In this document: piece after piece, positions 38,482 through 47,561 of the stretch
Layout: the number at the start of each line of letters is the position of its first letter
Position numbering within the stretch: position 1 is the stretch's first letter
DNA from: Streptomyces sp. NWU339
GTDB lineage: Bacteria > Actinomycetota > Actinomycetes > Streptomycetales > Streptomycetaceae
Direction: 5' to 3'
Assembly (NCBI RefSeq): GCF_003143855.1
Contig: NZ_QFRK01000001.1
Location: 563,978 to 627,977, forward strand
Length of the DNA stretch: 64,000 nucleotides
The notes under the pieces: generated by a model
What the model was told of the DNA's origin: nothing
What the model saw: only the letters and a program-made list of their open reading frames with translations
Database searches by the model: none
Position numbers and translations under genes: made by a program

Positions 38482-39116
38482 GCGCGCGCATTCTCGTCGT
38501 CGACAACTACGACAGCTTCGTCTTCAACCTGGTCCAGTACCTGTACCAGCTGGGCGCCGAGTGCGAGATCCTGCGCAACGACGAGGTGTCGACGGCGCAC
38601 GCGCAGGAGGACTTCGACGGCGTGCTGCTGTCCCCGGGGCCCGGGGCCCCCGAACAGGCCGGTGTCTGCGTGGACATGGTGCGGCACTGCGCGTCGGCCG
38701 GAGTGCCCGTCTTCGGTGTCTGCCTCGGTATGCAGGCCATGCAGGTGGCCTACGGCGGTGTGGTGGACCGCGCGCCCGAGCTGCTGCACGGGAAGACCTC
38801 GCCGGTCGAGCACGGGGGCAAGGGCGTTTTCGCGGGCCTGCCCTCGCCGTTCACGGCGACGCGCTACCACTCCCTGGCGGCCGAGCCGGCCACCGTACCG
38901 GCGGAGCTGGAGGTGACGGCCCGGACACCGGACGGCATCGTGATGGGTCTGCGCCACCGTGAACTGCTCGTCGAGGGCGTGCAGTTCCATCCCGAGTCGG
39001 TGCTCACCGAGCACGGGCACCGGATGCTCGCCAACTGGCTGGTGGAGTGCGGGGACGACGGGGCGGTGGCGAGATCGGCGGGGCTGGCCCCGGTGGTGGG
39101 CAGGTCGTCGGCGTGA
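38478..39116 (+). CDS. Class I glutamine amidotransferase, PabA/TrpG-like
   Basis: 212 aa from GTG 38478, beginning VSARILVVDNYDSFVFNLVQYL. The nucleophile Cys is in PVFGVCLGMQAM, the His/Glu pair in GVQFHPESVLTEHG, and LLSPGPGAPEQAG forms the oxyanion loop. It releases ammonia for aminodeoxychorismate or anthranilate synthase. No pabB/trpE partner is adjacent, so it may supply 4-amino-4-deoxychorismate synthase in trans. It is linked to sortase genes here rather than biosynthetic genes. Confidence 0.93.
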   Translation: MSARILVVDNYDSFVFNLVQYLYQLGAECEILRNDEVSTAHAQEDFDGVLLSPGPGAPEQAGVCVDMVRHCASAGVPVFGVCLGMQAMQVAYGGVVDRAPELLHGKTSPVEHGGKGVFAGLPSPFTATRYHSLAAEPATVPAELEVTARTPDGIVMGLRHRELLVEGVQFHPESVLTEHGHRMLANWLVECGDDGAVARSAGLAPVVGRSSA

Positions 39117-40351
39117 CCGCGCTGCGCCCCGAGCGCGAGTCCGGTGCCGGATACGGGCAGTCCTTCACGGACGGTTCCTCGTACGGCGCCGGCGGCGAGC
39201 AGGGGGCCCCGTACGGGCAGCAGCCGTACGGGGGGCCCGGCGCGTACGGGGCGCCCGGTACGTTCGAGGACGGCGGCTGGTACGACACCACTCAGCAGGG
39301 CGCCTACTCCTACGGCGGTGCGGGCGCGGTCGGGGGCGGTGCTGCCGGGGCCGACGACAGTACCGCGTATCTGCCGCCCCTCGACGAGGAGACGGTGGCA
39401 CTGCGGATCCCCGATCCGCCGGAGCGCACGGAGTACGACGCGGGCGCGGAGTACGACGCGGGCGCGGGACCCGCGACGCACGGCTCGCGCGGGGAGCCCT
39501 CGGCGGCTTCCGCGGCTCCCGGGGGCCGGGCGGCGCGCAGGAAGGCCGCCAAGAAGCGTCAGGGGCGCCGTGGCGGCGCGAATCGGCCCGCCGAGGCCCC
39601 GGACGCACTCCACGGCCACGACGAGCCACAGGCGCCGCTCTCGCGTGTGGAGGCACGGCGGCGGGCACGGGAGCAGAAGCCGAGTGCCGCCGTCGCCGCG
39701 AGCCGGGGGATCGGCGAGGTGTTCATCACCTGCGGTGTGCTGATGCTGCTGTTCGTCACCTACCAGCTGTGGTGGACGAATGTGCGCGCGCAGGCACAGG
39801 CCGGCCAGGAGGCCAGTGACCTCCAGAGCGACTGGGCCAACGGCAAGCGCAGCCCGGGGGCGTTCGAACCGGGCAAGGGTTTCGCGCTGCTGCACATTCC
39901 GCGGCTGGACGTGGTCGTGCCGATCGCCGAGGGGATCGACAGCAAGAAGGTGCTCGACCGGGGCATGGTGGGCCACTACGCGGAGGGCGCGCTGAAGACG
40001 GCGATGCCCGACGAGAAGGAGGGAAACTTCGGGGTCGCGGGGCACCGCAACACGCACGGGGAGCCGTTCCGGTACATCAACCGGCTGGAGCAGGGCGACC
40101 CGATCGTGGTGGAGACGCAGGACACGTACTTCGTCTACAAGATGGAGTCGATCCTGCCGGTGACCTCGCCGAGCAACATCAGCGTGCTCGAACCGATCCC
40201 GAAGGGATCGGGCTTCAAGGAACCCGGCCGCTACATCACGCTGACCACCTGCACGCCGGAGTTCACCAGCAAGTACCGCATGATCGTCTGGGGCAAGATG
40301 GACGAGGAACGGCCGCGCAGCAAGGGCAAGCCGGATGCGCTCGTCAGTTAA
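39113..40351 (+). CDS. Class E sortase with long N-terminal extension
   Basis: 412 aa from GTG 39113, overlapping the amidotransferase stop. Residues 1-200 are a cytoplasmic Gly/Tyr/Ala/Arg-rich low-complexity region; a TM anchor IGEVFITCGVLMLLFVTYQLWW follows. The sortase barrel has the catalytic His in VAGHRNTHG, Cys in ITLTTCTPEFTSKYRMIVWG (TCTP signature) and the following Arg. Class E sortases anchor LAXTG-type chaplins and other surface proteins in Streptomyces. The gene for a second sortase overlaps its 3' frame region by spacing of 13 nt. Confidence 0.94.
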   Translation: MTALRPERESGAGYGQSFTDGSSYGAGGEQGAPYGQQPYGGPGAYGAPGTFEDGGWYDTTQQGAYSYGGAGAVGGGAAGADDSTAYLPPLDEETVALRIPDPPERTEYDAGAEYDAGAGPATHGSRGEPSAASAAPGGRAARRKAAKKRQGRRGGANRPAEAPDALHGHDEPQAPLSRVEARRRAREQKPSAAVAASRGIGEVFITCGVLMLLFVTYQLWWTNVRAQAQAGQEASDLQSDWANGKRSPGAFEPGKGFALLHIPRLDVVVPIAEGIDSKKVLDRGMVGHYAEGALKTAMPDEKEGNFGVAGHRNTHGEPFRYINRLEQGDPIVVETQDTYFVYKMESILPVTSPSNISVLEPIPKGSGFKEPGRYITLTTCTPEFTSKYRMIVWGKMDEERPRSKGKPDALVS

Positions 40352-40364
40352 GGGCAGAGGAAAC

Positions 40365-41126
40365 GTGGCAGCGACCGCCGACGACACCGAAGAGCACACC
40401 GCCATGCCCGCGTCACCGTCGCCTCCGGCGCGCCGCCGCATGGGGCCGGTCGCGATCGCGGTGAGCGCGCTCGGAGAACTTCTCATCACCGTGGGCCTGC
40501 TGCTCGGCCTGTTCGTCGTCTACTCGCTGTGGTGGACGAACGTGCTCGCCGATCGCGCGGCGGACAAGCAGGCGGACAAGGTACGGGACAACTGGGCCCA
40601 GGGGCCCGGCGTCGGCACCGGCGACGGCCCCGCCTCCTACGACAGCAAGGACGGGATCGGCTTCCTGCACGTGCCCGCGATGGGCAACGACATCCTGGTC
40701 GAGAAGGGCACCACGATGGAGGTGCTCAACGACGGCGTCGCCGGCTACTACACCGACCCGGTGAAGGCGACCCTGCCGACGTCCGGCAAGAAGGGCAACT
40801 TCTCGCTGGCCGCGCACCGGGACGGCCACGGGGCCAAGTTCCACGACATCCACAAGATCAAGGAAGGCGACCCGATCGTCTTCGAGACGAAGGACACCTG
40901 GTACGTCTACAAGACCTACGCGATCCTTCCCGAGACCTCGAAGTACAACATCGAGGTCCTCTCCAAGGTCCCCGAGGAGTCCGGCCGCAAGAAGGCCGGC
41001 CACTACATCACCCTGACGACCTGCACCCCGGTGTACACCAGCAAGTACCGCTACATCGTCTGGGGCGAACTGGTCCGCACGGAGAAGGTCGACAAGGACC
41101 GGACCCCGCCGAAGGAACTGCGCTGA
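40365..41126 (+). CDS. Class E sortase
   Basis: 253 aa from GTG 40365, preceded by GCAGAGG. A short N-terminus, TM helix LGELLITVGLLLGLFVVYSLWW, and the barrel with catalytic His in SLAAHRDGHG, Cys in ITLTTCTPVYTSKYRYIVWG and Arg three residues later. It is a tandem paralogue of the upstream sortase; S. coelicolor also has paired class E sortases (SrtE1/SrtE2) needed for aerial development. A bidirectional terminator follows. Confidence 0.95.
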   Translation: MAATADDTEEHTAMPASPSPPARRRMGPVAIAVSALGELLITVGLLLGLFVVYSLWWTNVLADRAADKQADKVRDNWAQGPGVGTGDGPASYDSKDGIGFLHVPAMGNDILVEKGTTMEVLNDGVAGYYTDPVKATLPTSGKKGNFSLAAHRDGHGAKFHDIHKIKEGDPIVFETKDTWYVYKTYAILPETSKYNIEVLSKVPEESGRKKAGHYITLTTCTPVYTSKYRYIVWGELVRTEKVDKDRTPPKELR

Positions 41127-41164
41127 CCGAGGTTCTGCAGGACTCCGGTCCCCTAACATGACGA

Positions 41165-41203
41165 AGGCCCGAAGCCGCAACTTGCCTTTGCGGCTTCGGG
41201 CCT
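41165..41203. terminator. Bidirectional terminator between sortase and nuclease genes
   Basis: Perfect 16-bp arms AGGCCCGAAGCCGCAA (41165-41180) and complement (41188-41203) around a 7-nt loop between convergent genes. There are no long T-runs. Confidence 0.78.
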
Positions 41204-41216
41204 CCGCGATCCGCTG

Positions 41217-42257
41217 CTACCGCAGTGCCTTGAGACGCACTCCGGCGGTCCAGGCTTCCACTTCCTCCCGATTGACCGTGACGACTCCGGTCAGGTCGGC
41301 GATCGCCTGCGACTCGTGGCTGAAGTTGCAGGTGGCGACGAAGAGCGCGAGGTCCACACGGTCGATGGCACACGTCGCGCCCGCGAACTTCTGCATGTCG
41401 GCACTGGGCACGGTCCAACGGCCGGACCGGTTCTTGCGCTGGACGGCCACGGTCCGCCCGTCCGCGGTGCGGCCGGTGATGTCGATGCCCCTGTCGCTGC
41501 GGGCCTGCCGTACGACGACATCGGTGCAGCCGTCGCGCCGCAGCAGGTCGGCGACATGCTGTTCGAACGCCTGCCAGGTCATCGCCTTGAGCGTCGACCT
41601 GACATTCTCCGCGGGAGCAGCTCCTTCCAGGGTGGCGAGGCGCTTGTGATGCCAGCACAGCCTGCGTTCGACGTTCTCGATGTCCGCGCGGAGTTCGAGG
41701 AGCTCGCGGCGGTGCTCACCGGATGCGGCGATCAGGGCGTTGAACATCGGCACGACCGTCTTGCCGAGGATGTGGGTGATGCGCCGGTCGATGCGGTCAT
41801 CGAGGCTGACGGGTTCTGTCGGGACCGGGTTGTCCACAGGCTGTGTGCGGGCCAGGTGCTCCATGTCCAGGAGGTACACACGCACCTGACGGGCGACATG
41901 GCTGTCGCGGAGAAGCATCGCGACATTGAGCACGGCTCGCCGGGAGTAGAGAGTGAGGCTCGACCGAGGCTGTGGATAACTTCCAGGAAAGAGTGACAGG
42001 ACGTCACGCTTAAATCGTGCGAGCTCAGGGCCTTGGAGTGTCGTCATTCCGTTGCATGAGAGTTCCTCGCGATGCCGTGCCTTGAGCTGCCGGATCACCT
42101 CAGTGGTGACACCGAAGTACGCCGCCACCATCGCCGTCGTCACGTGCATGCCGTCCGGCAGCAGCGACAGGGCCTTGACCTTGTCGAGTACGTCCGTGCG
42201 GTCCAGGACGCCGCTGCGCAGCGTCTGTGATTCCAGAAGTACTGATTCCTTGAGCAC
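41217..42257 (-). CDS. Mrr-like restriction endonuclease with N-terminal DNA-binding-type domain
   Basis: 346 aa from GTG 42257 behind GGGGCAGAGG. The C-terminal ~115 residues form an Mrr_cat PD-(D/E)xK fold: FEQHVADLLRRDGCTDVVV, the Asp of DRGIDITGR and the Q-x-K of VAVQRKN. The N-terminal half (TTAMVAAYFGVTTEVIRQLKARHREEL, LYSRRAVLNVAMLLRDSHVARQVRVYLLDME) resembles phage antirepressor/ORF6N-Bro type DNA-binding segments, then a coiled stretch. It may restrict modified DNA or act as a phage-defence effector. Two DnaA-box 9-mers lie within it. No methylase adjoins. Confidence 0.78.
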   Translation of the reverse strand: MLKESVLLESQTLRSGVLDRTDVLDKVKALSLLPDGMHVTTAMVAAYFGVTTEVIRQLKARHREELSCNGMTTLQGPELARFKRDVLSLFPGSYPQPRSSLTLYSRRAVLNVAMLLRDSHVARQVRVYLLDMEHLARTQPVDNPVPTEPVSLDDRIDRRITHILGKTVVPMFNALIAASGEHRRELLELRADIENVERRLCWHHKRLATLEGAAPAENVRSTLKAMTWQAFEQHVADLLRRDGCTDVVVRQARSDRGIDITGRTADGRTVAVQRKNRSGRWTVPSADMQKFAGATCAIDRVDLALFVATCNFSHESQAIADLTGVVTVNREEVEAWTAGVRLKALR

Positions 42258-42382
42258 CCTCTGCCCCTTGTGTTGTCGTGGTCGGGGCAGAGGTCGGACG
42301 GCCCACCCCACCTGATCAACGAGCGGTGACAGACGAAGGCACGAGCGAAGCGGGAACGCGTGTTCAGGCCGGGCCATGAAGG

Positions 42383-42416
42383 AGCCCCGGCGCCCTCCGG
42401 AGAGGGGGCCGGGGCT
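42383..42416 (-). terminator. Terminator of the division-kinase cluster
   Basis: AGCCCCGGC (42383-42391) pairs with GCCGGGGCT (42408-42416), followed on the minus strand by CCTTC, 30 nt beyond the pknB stop. Confidence 0.65.
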
Positions 42417-42445
42417 CTGGCGTGTTCGGGGCGTTCCGGGAGGGG

Positions 42446-44455
42446 TCAGTCGTCCCTGTTGCCGCCGGTGAGGCCGCCGAAGAAGCCGCCGGGGCCACCG
42501 CCGTTGTCGCCGTTGTTGCCGTCCTGCTGGCCAATGGCGGTCAGGGTGACTTTGTCGCCCTTCTTGACCTCCTGGCCTTCCCGCGGGTTGCTTTCGAACA
42601 CCAGGGCGTTGTCGTTGTCCACGCCCTGGACCCTCTCGAGTTGCAGGCCCGCCCCGGCGAGGACCTGCTTGGCCTCGCCGACGGTGATCCCGGTGACCTT
42701 TGGCATCGCGAACTTCTCGTTCGCCGGCGCCTTGGCGATCTTGATGGCGACGGTGCTGCCCCGGTCGACGTCCGTGCCCGGGCTGAGGTTCTGCTCGAAG
42801 ACCGTTCCTTCGGGCTGGGCCGTCGACTCCTCCTCCGTCTGGGCGCCGAGCACCAGGCCCTTCGACTCCAGCAGTGTCTTGGCCACGTCGGGGGTACTGC
42901 CCAGGAGGTTGGGCACGGTCACCTGGGATACCTCCCTGGCGACGGTGAGGGTGATGGTGGTCCCTTTTTCCCGGGTGGTTCCGCCCTCGGGATCCTGGGA
43001 AAGCACGGTGTCCGGCGTCTCGCTGGACTCCTGGCTCTCCTTCTCGGCCTCGAAACCCTTCTCCTTCAGGGCCTTCTCCGCGTCGGCGAAGGCGAGGCCC
43101 TTGACATTCGGAACCTCGACCTTGGGTGCCCCGGTGGACACCACCAGGTTGACGGTGGACTCCTTCTGGGCGTCGGTGCCCGGCTCGGGGTCCTGGTCGC
43201 AGATCTTGCCCTTGGCCTGCTCCTCGCAGGGCTCCTCGGTGAACTTCAGGATCAGGTCAGTGTTGGTGGCCTGTTTCTCGGCGGCTTCCTTCGTGAGGCC
43301 GACGAAGTTCGGGACCCGGACGTCGTCGTTGCCCACGCCGCCGTTGCCGCTGAAGATCGAGCGGCCGAGCAGGATCGCGCCGATCAGGACCAGGACGCCC
43401 GCCGCGACCAGCAATATCGTCGAGGTGTTGTTCTTCTTCTGCTGCTGGCGGCGCCTGCCGGGGCGGTCGTCGTAGCCGTAGCCGCCGTCGTCCGGGTTCA
43501 TGGGCGGCAGCATCGAGGTGGCGGCGCCGGCGTCCGTGCGCAGAGCCGTCGTAGCCTGGCCGTCGGGGTAGCCGCCGTAGCCGACCGCGCCCATCGCCGC
43601 GGTGGCCGCGACCGGCTGGCCGTCGAGGTAGGCCTCGATGTCGGCGCGCATCTCGTCGGCCGACTGGTAGCGGTAGTCGGGGTCCTTGACGAGCGCCTTC
43701 AGCGTGATCGCGTCTATCTCGGGCGTGACCTCGGGGTCGAAGACGCTCGGTGCCTGCGGTTCCTCGCGGACGTGCTGGTAGGCGACCGCGACGGGGGAGT
43801 CGCCGACGAACGGGGGACGGACGGTCAGCAGTTCGTAGAGCAGGCAGCCGGTGGAGTAGAGGTCGGAGCGGGCGTCGACCTGCTCGCCTTTGGCCTGCTC
43901 GGGCGAGAGGTACTGCGCGGTGCCGATGACCGCGGAGGTCTGGGTCATCGTCATGCCGGAGTCGCCCATCGCGCGGGCGATGCCGAAGTCCATGACCTTG
44001 ACCTGGCCGTTGCGCGTCAGCATGACGTTCGCCGGCTTGATGTCGCGGTGGACGATGCCGGCCCGGTGCGAGTACTCCAGTGCCTGGAGGATGCCGATGG
44101 TCATCTCCAGCGTCCGCTCCGGCAGCAGCTTGCGGCCGCTGTGCAGGAGTTCCCGGAGGGTGGAGCCGTCGACGTACTCCATGACGATGTACGGGATGGA
44201 CACCCCGTCGATGTAGTCCTCGCCCGTGTCGTAGACCGCGACGATCGCGGGATGGTTGAGCGAGGCGGCCGACTGGGCCTCCCGGCGGAACCGGGCCTGG
44301 AAGGACGGGTCGCGCGCGAGGTCGGCGCGTAGCGTCTTCACAGCAACGGTGCGGCCGAGGCGGGTGTCATGCGCGAGGTAGACCTCCGCCATGCCACCGC
44401 GGCCGAGCACGTGGCCCAGTTCGTACCGGCCGCCGAGGCGACGCGGCTCTTCCAT
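42446..44455 (-). CDS. pknB: PASTA-domain Ser/Thr protein kinase PknB
   Basis: 669-aa transmembrane kinase. Kinase domain residues ~10-275: GRGGMAEV, VAVKTL, IVHRDIKPANVML, VMDFGIARAM, GTAQYLSPEQA. TM helix ILLVAAGVLVLIGAILLGRSIF near 350-370. Four extracellular PASTA repeats follow, each opening with a VPNFVGL/VPNVKGL/VPNLLGS/MPKVTGI type motif; these bind muropeptides or lipid II. It ends in a Gly/Asn-rich tail. It regulates peptidoglycan synthesis and division with the phosphatase encoded upstream. ATG 44455. Confidence 0.97.
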   Translation of the reverse strand: MEEPRRLGGRYELGHVLGRGGMAEVYLAHDTRLGRTVAVKTLRADLARDPSFQARFRREAQSAASLNHPAIVAVYDTGEDYIDGVSIPYIVMEYVDGSTLRELLHSGRKLLPERTLEMTIGILQALEYSHRAGIVHRDIKPANVMLTRNGQVKVMDFGIARAMGDSGMTMTQTSAVIGTAQYLSPEQAKGEQVDARSDLYSTGCLLYELLTVRPPFVGDSPVAVAYQHVREEPQAPSVFDPEVTPEIDAITLKALVKDPDYRYQSADEMRADIEAYLDGQPVAATAAMGAVGYGGYPDGQATTALRTDAGAATSMLPPMNPDDGGYGYDDRPGRRRQQQKKNNTSTILLVAAGVLVLIGAILLGRSIFSGNGGVGNDDVRVPNFVGLTKEAAEKQATNTDLILKFTEEPCEEQAKGKICDQDPEPGTDAQKESTVNLVVSTGAPKVEVPNVKGLAFADAEKALKEKGFEAEKESQESSETPDTVLSQDPEGGTTREKGTTITLTVAREVSQVTVPNLLGSTPDVAKTLLESKGLVLGAQTEEESTAQPEGTVFEQNLSPGTDVDRGSTVAIKIAKAPANEKFAMPKVTGITVGEAKQVLAGAGLQLERVQGVDNDNALVFESNPREGQEVKKGDKVTLTAIGQQDGNNGDNGGGPGGFFGGLTGGNRDD

Positions 44456-44625
44456 AGCTAACTACCAGCCCTCTCCGTCGGTCCCGGTCGGCACGTTCGT
44501 GCGGCCGGAGGCTGCCGTCCGGGCCCTACCGTACCCGGCTCGCTTTGTGTGACCTGGCCAAGTTCCGCAGCCGATACAGGACCGGTACCGCAACGTGCAC
44601 CGATGTGAAGCGGACGTGATCGGGG

Positions 44626-46101
44626 TCACTGCTTGCCCTTGAGGACCGCCTCCATCACGCTCTTCGCGATCGGGGCCGCGAGGCCACCACCGGAGATGTC
44701 GCCGCGCACGGCGTCGTCGTCCTCGACGATCACGGCCACGGCCACCGGTGAGCTGCCGTCCTCGCCCTTGGCGTAGGAGATGAACCACGCGTAGGGGTTC
44801 TCGCTGTTGTCCACGCCGTGCTGGGCGGTACCCGTCTTGCCGCCGACGGTGACGCCCTCGATCTTCGCTTTGCCGCCGGTGCCCTCGGAGACGACGGTCT
44901 CCATCATCGACTGGAGTATCTGGGCGTTCTCCGCCGACATCGGCTCGCTCAGCTTCTCCGGGTCCGTCTTCTCGATGGTGTCGAGGCTCGGGGCCTGGAG
45001 TTCGTCGACCATGTACGGCTTCATCAGGGTGCCGTTGTTGGCGATGGCGGCGGTGACCATGGCCATCTGCAGCGGGGTGGCGGCGGTGTTGAACTGGCCG
45101 ATGGAGGAGAGCGCGGTCTGCGACTCGTTCATGTCGTCGGAGAAGACCGAGGCGCTGGAGCGGACCGGGACGAACTGCTCCTCGGTGAAGCCGAACTTCT
45201 TGGCGTACTCGAGCATCGTGTCGTTGCCGAGGTCCGCGCCGATCTTGCCGAAGACGGTGTTGCAGGAGACCCGGAGCGCCTCGCGCAGGGTGGCGTCCTC
45301 GCAGGGGAGGTCGCCGTCGTTCGGCAGCTCGGTCGTGGTGCCCGGCATGGTCCACGGCAGCGGTGTGTCGGTCTTCTCGTCCGCGCTCTTGTACAGCCCC
45401 TCCTCCAGGGCGGCGGCGGCGGTGAGGACCTTGAAAGTGGAGCCGGGCGGGTAGACCTCGCGCAGCGCCCGGTTCTGCATCGGGTCGGCGGGGTTGTTCT
45501 TCTTCTGCAGCTTCTGCCACGCCTCGGCGTCGGAGTTGCTGTTGCCGGCGAACGTGGACGGGTCGTAGGAGGGGAAGGAGGCCAGTGCCAGGATCTTGCC
45601 GGTGGACGGCTCGAGCGCGACGACGGAGCCCTTGCCGCCCTGCTTCTTCAGGCCCTCGTACGCGGCCTTCTGCGCGGCGGCGTTGAGCGTGGTGACGACG
45701 TTGCCGCCTTCCTTCTTTTTGCCCGTGAGCATGTCGAGCGTGTTGCGGAAGAAGAGGCGGTCGTCGTTGCCGGTGAGGGTGCCGTCCTCGACGGCCTCCA
45801 GCTGGTTGGCGCCGAAGGCCTGCGAGGCGTAGCCGGTGACGGGCGACCACATCGGGCCGTCCTTGTAGGTGCGCTTGTACTCGAAGTCGCTGCCCGACGT
45901 CTGCTTGGAACCGGTGATCGGCTTGCCGTCGACGATGATGTCTCCGCGCGGCTGAGCGTAGCGCTCGATGGCGATGCGTCGGTTGTTCTCGTTCTTCTGC
46001 AGGGAGTCCGCCTGGACGTACTGAAGCCAGTTGCTGCGGATGAGAAGGGCGAGGACGAGGAGCCCACAGAAGATCGCGATGCGGCGCAGGGGCTTGTTCA
46101 C
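44626..46101 (-). CDS. pbpA: Class B penicillin-binding protein (PbpA)
   Basis: 491-aa transpeptidase with one N-terminal helix (IAIFCGLLVLALLIRSNWLQYV) and an N-terminal dimerisation region. The transpeptidase motifs are SxxK in YPPGSTFKVL, SxN in LRVSCNTVFG and KTG in VGGKTGTAQHG. It starts at GTG 46101, overlapping the SEDS gene stop (GTGA), so polymerase and transpeptidase are co-translated. It probably acts as the cognate transpeptidase of that glycosyltransferase. Confidence 0.95.
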   Translation of the reverse strand: MNKPLRRIAIFCGLLVLALLIRSNWLQYVQADSLQKNENNRRIAIERYAQPRGDIIVDGKPITGSKQTSGSDFEYKRTYKDGPMWSPVTGYASQAFGANQLEAVEDGTLTGNDDRLFFRNTLDMLTGKKKEGGNVVTTLNAAAQKAAYEGLKKQGGKGSVVALEPSTGKILALASFPSYDPSTFAGNSNSDAEAWQKLQKKNNPADPMQNRALREVYPPGSTFKVLTAAAALEEGLYKSADEKTDTPLPWTMPGTTTELPNDGDLPCEDATLREALRVSCNTVFGKIGADLGNDTMLEYAKKFGFTEEQFVPVRSSASVFSDDMNESQTALSSIGQFNTAATPLQMAMVTAAIANNGTLMKPYMVDELQAPSLDTIEKTDPEKLSEPMSAENAQILQSMMETVVSEGTGGKAKIEGVTVGGKTGTAQHGVDNSENPYAWFISYAKGEDGSSPVAVAVIVEDDDAVRGDISGGGLAAPIAKSVMEAVLKGKQ

Positions 46102-47534
46102 GGTCGGACCACCTGAGTCATCTCAGCGTCTGGATTGGTGGCGGGCGTGGGGGCCGGGCGGCGGGCGGTGTCGCTGATTTTGAGCAGTATGCCGATCAGG
46201 GCCCAGTTGGCGATGACCGACGACCCGCCGGCGGCGAGGAACGGCATCGTCATACCCGTCAGCGGGATGAGCCCCATGACACCGCCGGCCACCACGAAGA
46301 CCTGCAGGGCGAAGGCTCCGGACAGACCGATCGCGAACAGTTTGCCGAAGGGGTCACGCGCTGCCAGGGCAGTCCGCACACCGCGCTCGATGACCAGACC
46401 GTAGAGCAGCAGGATGGCCATGACGCCGGCCAGGCCGAGTTCCTCGCCGAAGGTGGAGAAGATGAAGTCGGAGTTGGCGGCGAAGCCGATCAGATCGGAG
46501 TTGCCCTGCCCGAGGCCGGTGCCGATGACGCCGCCGGATCCGAAGGACATGATCGACTGGCCGATCTGCTCACAGGCGCCGGAGGTCTTGTAGCAGCCGA
46601 ACGGGTCCAGCCAGGCGTCGACGCGGGCTTGGACGTGGCTGGCGAACGAGGCCACGCCCACGGCGCCGGCAGCGGACATCAGTAGACCGATCACGATCCA
46701 GCTCGTCCGCTCGGTGGCGACGTACAGCATGATCACGAACATGCCGAAGAACAGCAGCGAGGTACCGAGGTCGTTCTCGAAGATGAGAATGAGCAGGCTG
46801 ACGGCCCAGATCGTGATGATGGGGCCGAGGTCCCGGCCGCGGGGCAGGTACAGGCCCATGAACCGGCGGCTGGCCAGCGCCAGCGCGTCCCGCTTCACCA
46901 TCAGGTAGCCGGAGAAGAAGATCGCGATGATGATCTTGGCGAACTCGCCGGGCTGGATGGAGAAACCGGCGACGCTGATCCAGATCTTGGCGCCGAACAC
47001 GTCGGCGCCGACTCCGGGTACCAGCGGCAGCAGCAGCAGGAACAGTGCTCCCACCATCGAGATGTAGGTGTACCGCTGGAGGATCCGGTGGTCCTTCAGG
47101 AAGACGAGCACCGCCACGAACAGAGCCAGCCCCACAGCCGAGTACAGCAGCTGGTTCGGCGCCGACGGGCTGAACACCCCGTACTGGCGCTCTGCCAGGT
47201 TCTGCAATCGCTCGGACTGGTCCAGCCGCCAGATCACGACCAGCCCGAGACCGTTCAGCAGCGTGGCGAGAGGCAGCAGCAGGGGGTCGGCGTAGGCGGC
47301 GAACTTCCGCATCACGAGGTGCCCGACTCCTCCCAGCAGACCGAGCCCCAGCCCGTAGGCGAGCAGCCCGGAGGGGACGGAGCCGTCGAGGGCCAGCCCG
47401 ACGTTGGCGTAGGCGAAGACCGGGATGACGACGGCGAACGCCAGCAGCGCGAGCTCGGTGTTGCGCCGGCTCGGCGCCCCGATCGCGCCGATCGTGGACG
47501 TGTGCTGCGCCGATGGGTTGGTAGTACTGCTCAT
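46098..47534 (-). CDS. SEDS peptidoglycan glycosyltransferase (FtsW/RodA family)
   Basis: 478-aa polytopic protein with about 12 helices. Family blocks are WRLDQSERLQNLAERQYGVF, GAKIWISVAGFSIQPGEFAKI, ENDLGTSLLFFGMF and IPLTGMTMPFLAAGGSSVIANW. It polymerises lipid II into glycan strands with its partner PBP. The fhaA-fhaB-pstP-rodA-pbpA-pknB order is conserved across actinobacteria. ATG 47534. Confidence 0.95.
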   Translation of the reverse strand: MSSTTNPSAQHTSTIGAIGAPSRRNTELALLAFAVVIPVFAYANVGLALDGSVPSGLLAYGLGLGLLGGVGHLVMRKFAAYADPLLLPLATLLNGLGLVVIWRLDQSERLQNLAERQYGVFSPSAPNQLLYSAVGLALFVAVLVFLKDHRILQRYTYISMVGALFLLLLPLVPGVGADVFGAKIWISVAGFSIQPGEFAKIIIAIFFSGYLMVKRDALALASRRFMGLYLPRGRDLGPIITIWAVSLLILIFENDLGTSLLFFGMFVIMLYVATERTSWIVIGLLMSAAGAVGVASFASHVQARVDAWLDPFGCYKTSGACEQIGQSIMSFGSGGVIGTGLGQGNSDLIGFAANSDFIFSTFGEELGLAGVMAILLLYGLVIERGVRTALAARDPFGKLFAIGLSGAFALQVFVVAGGVMGLIPLTGMTMPFLAAGGSSVIANWALIGILLKISDTARRPAPTPATNPDAEMTQVVRP

Positions 47535-47561
47535 CGTGTGACAGGGCCTCTCACGGCTTGC

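Noticed and set aside
42422..46116. Long plus-strand frames opposite pknB and pbpA
   Set aside because: Third-position GC bias shadows; no ribosome sites or domains.
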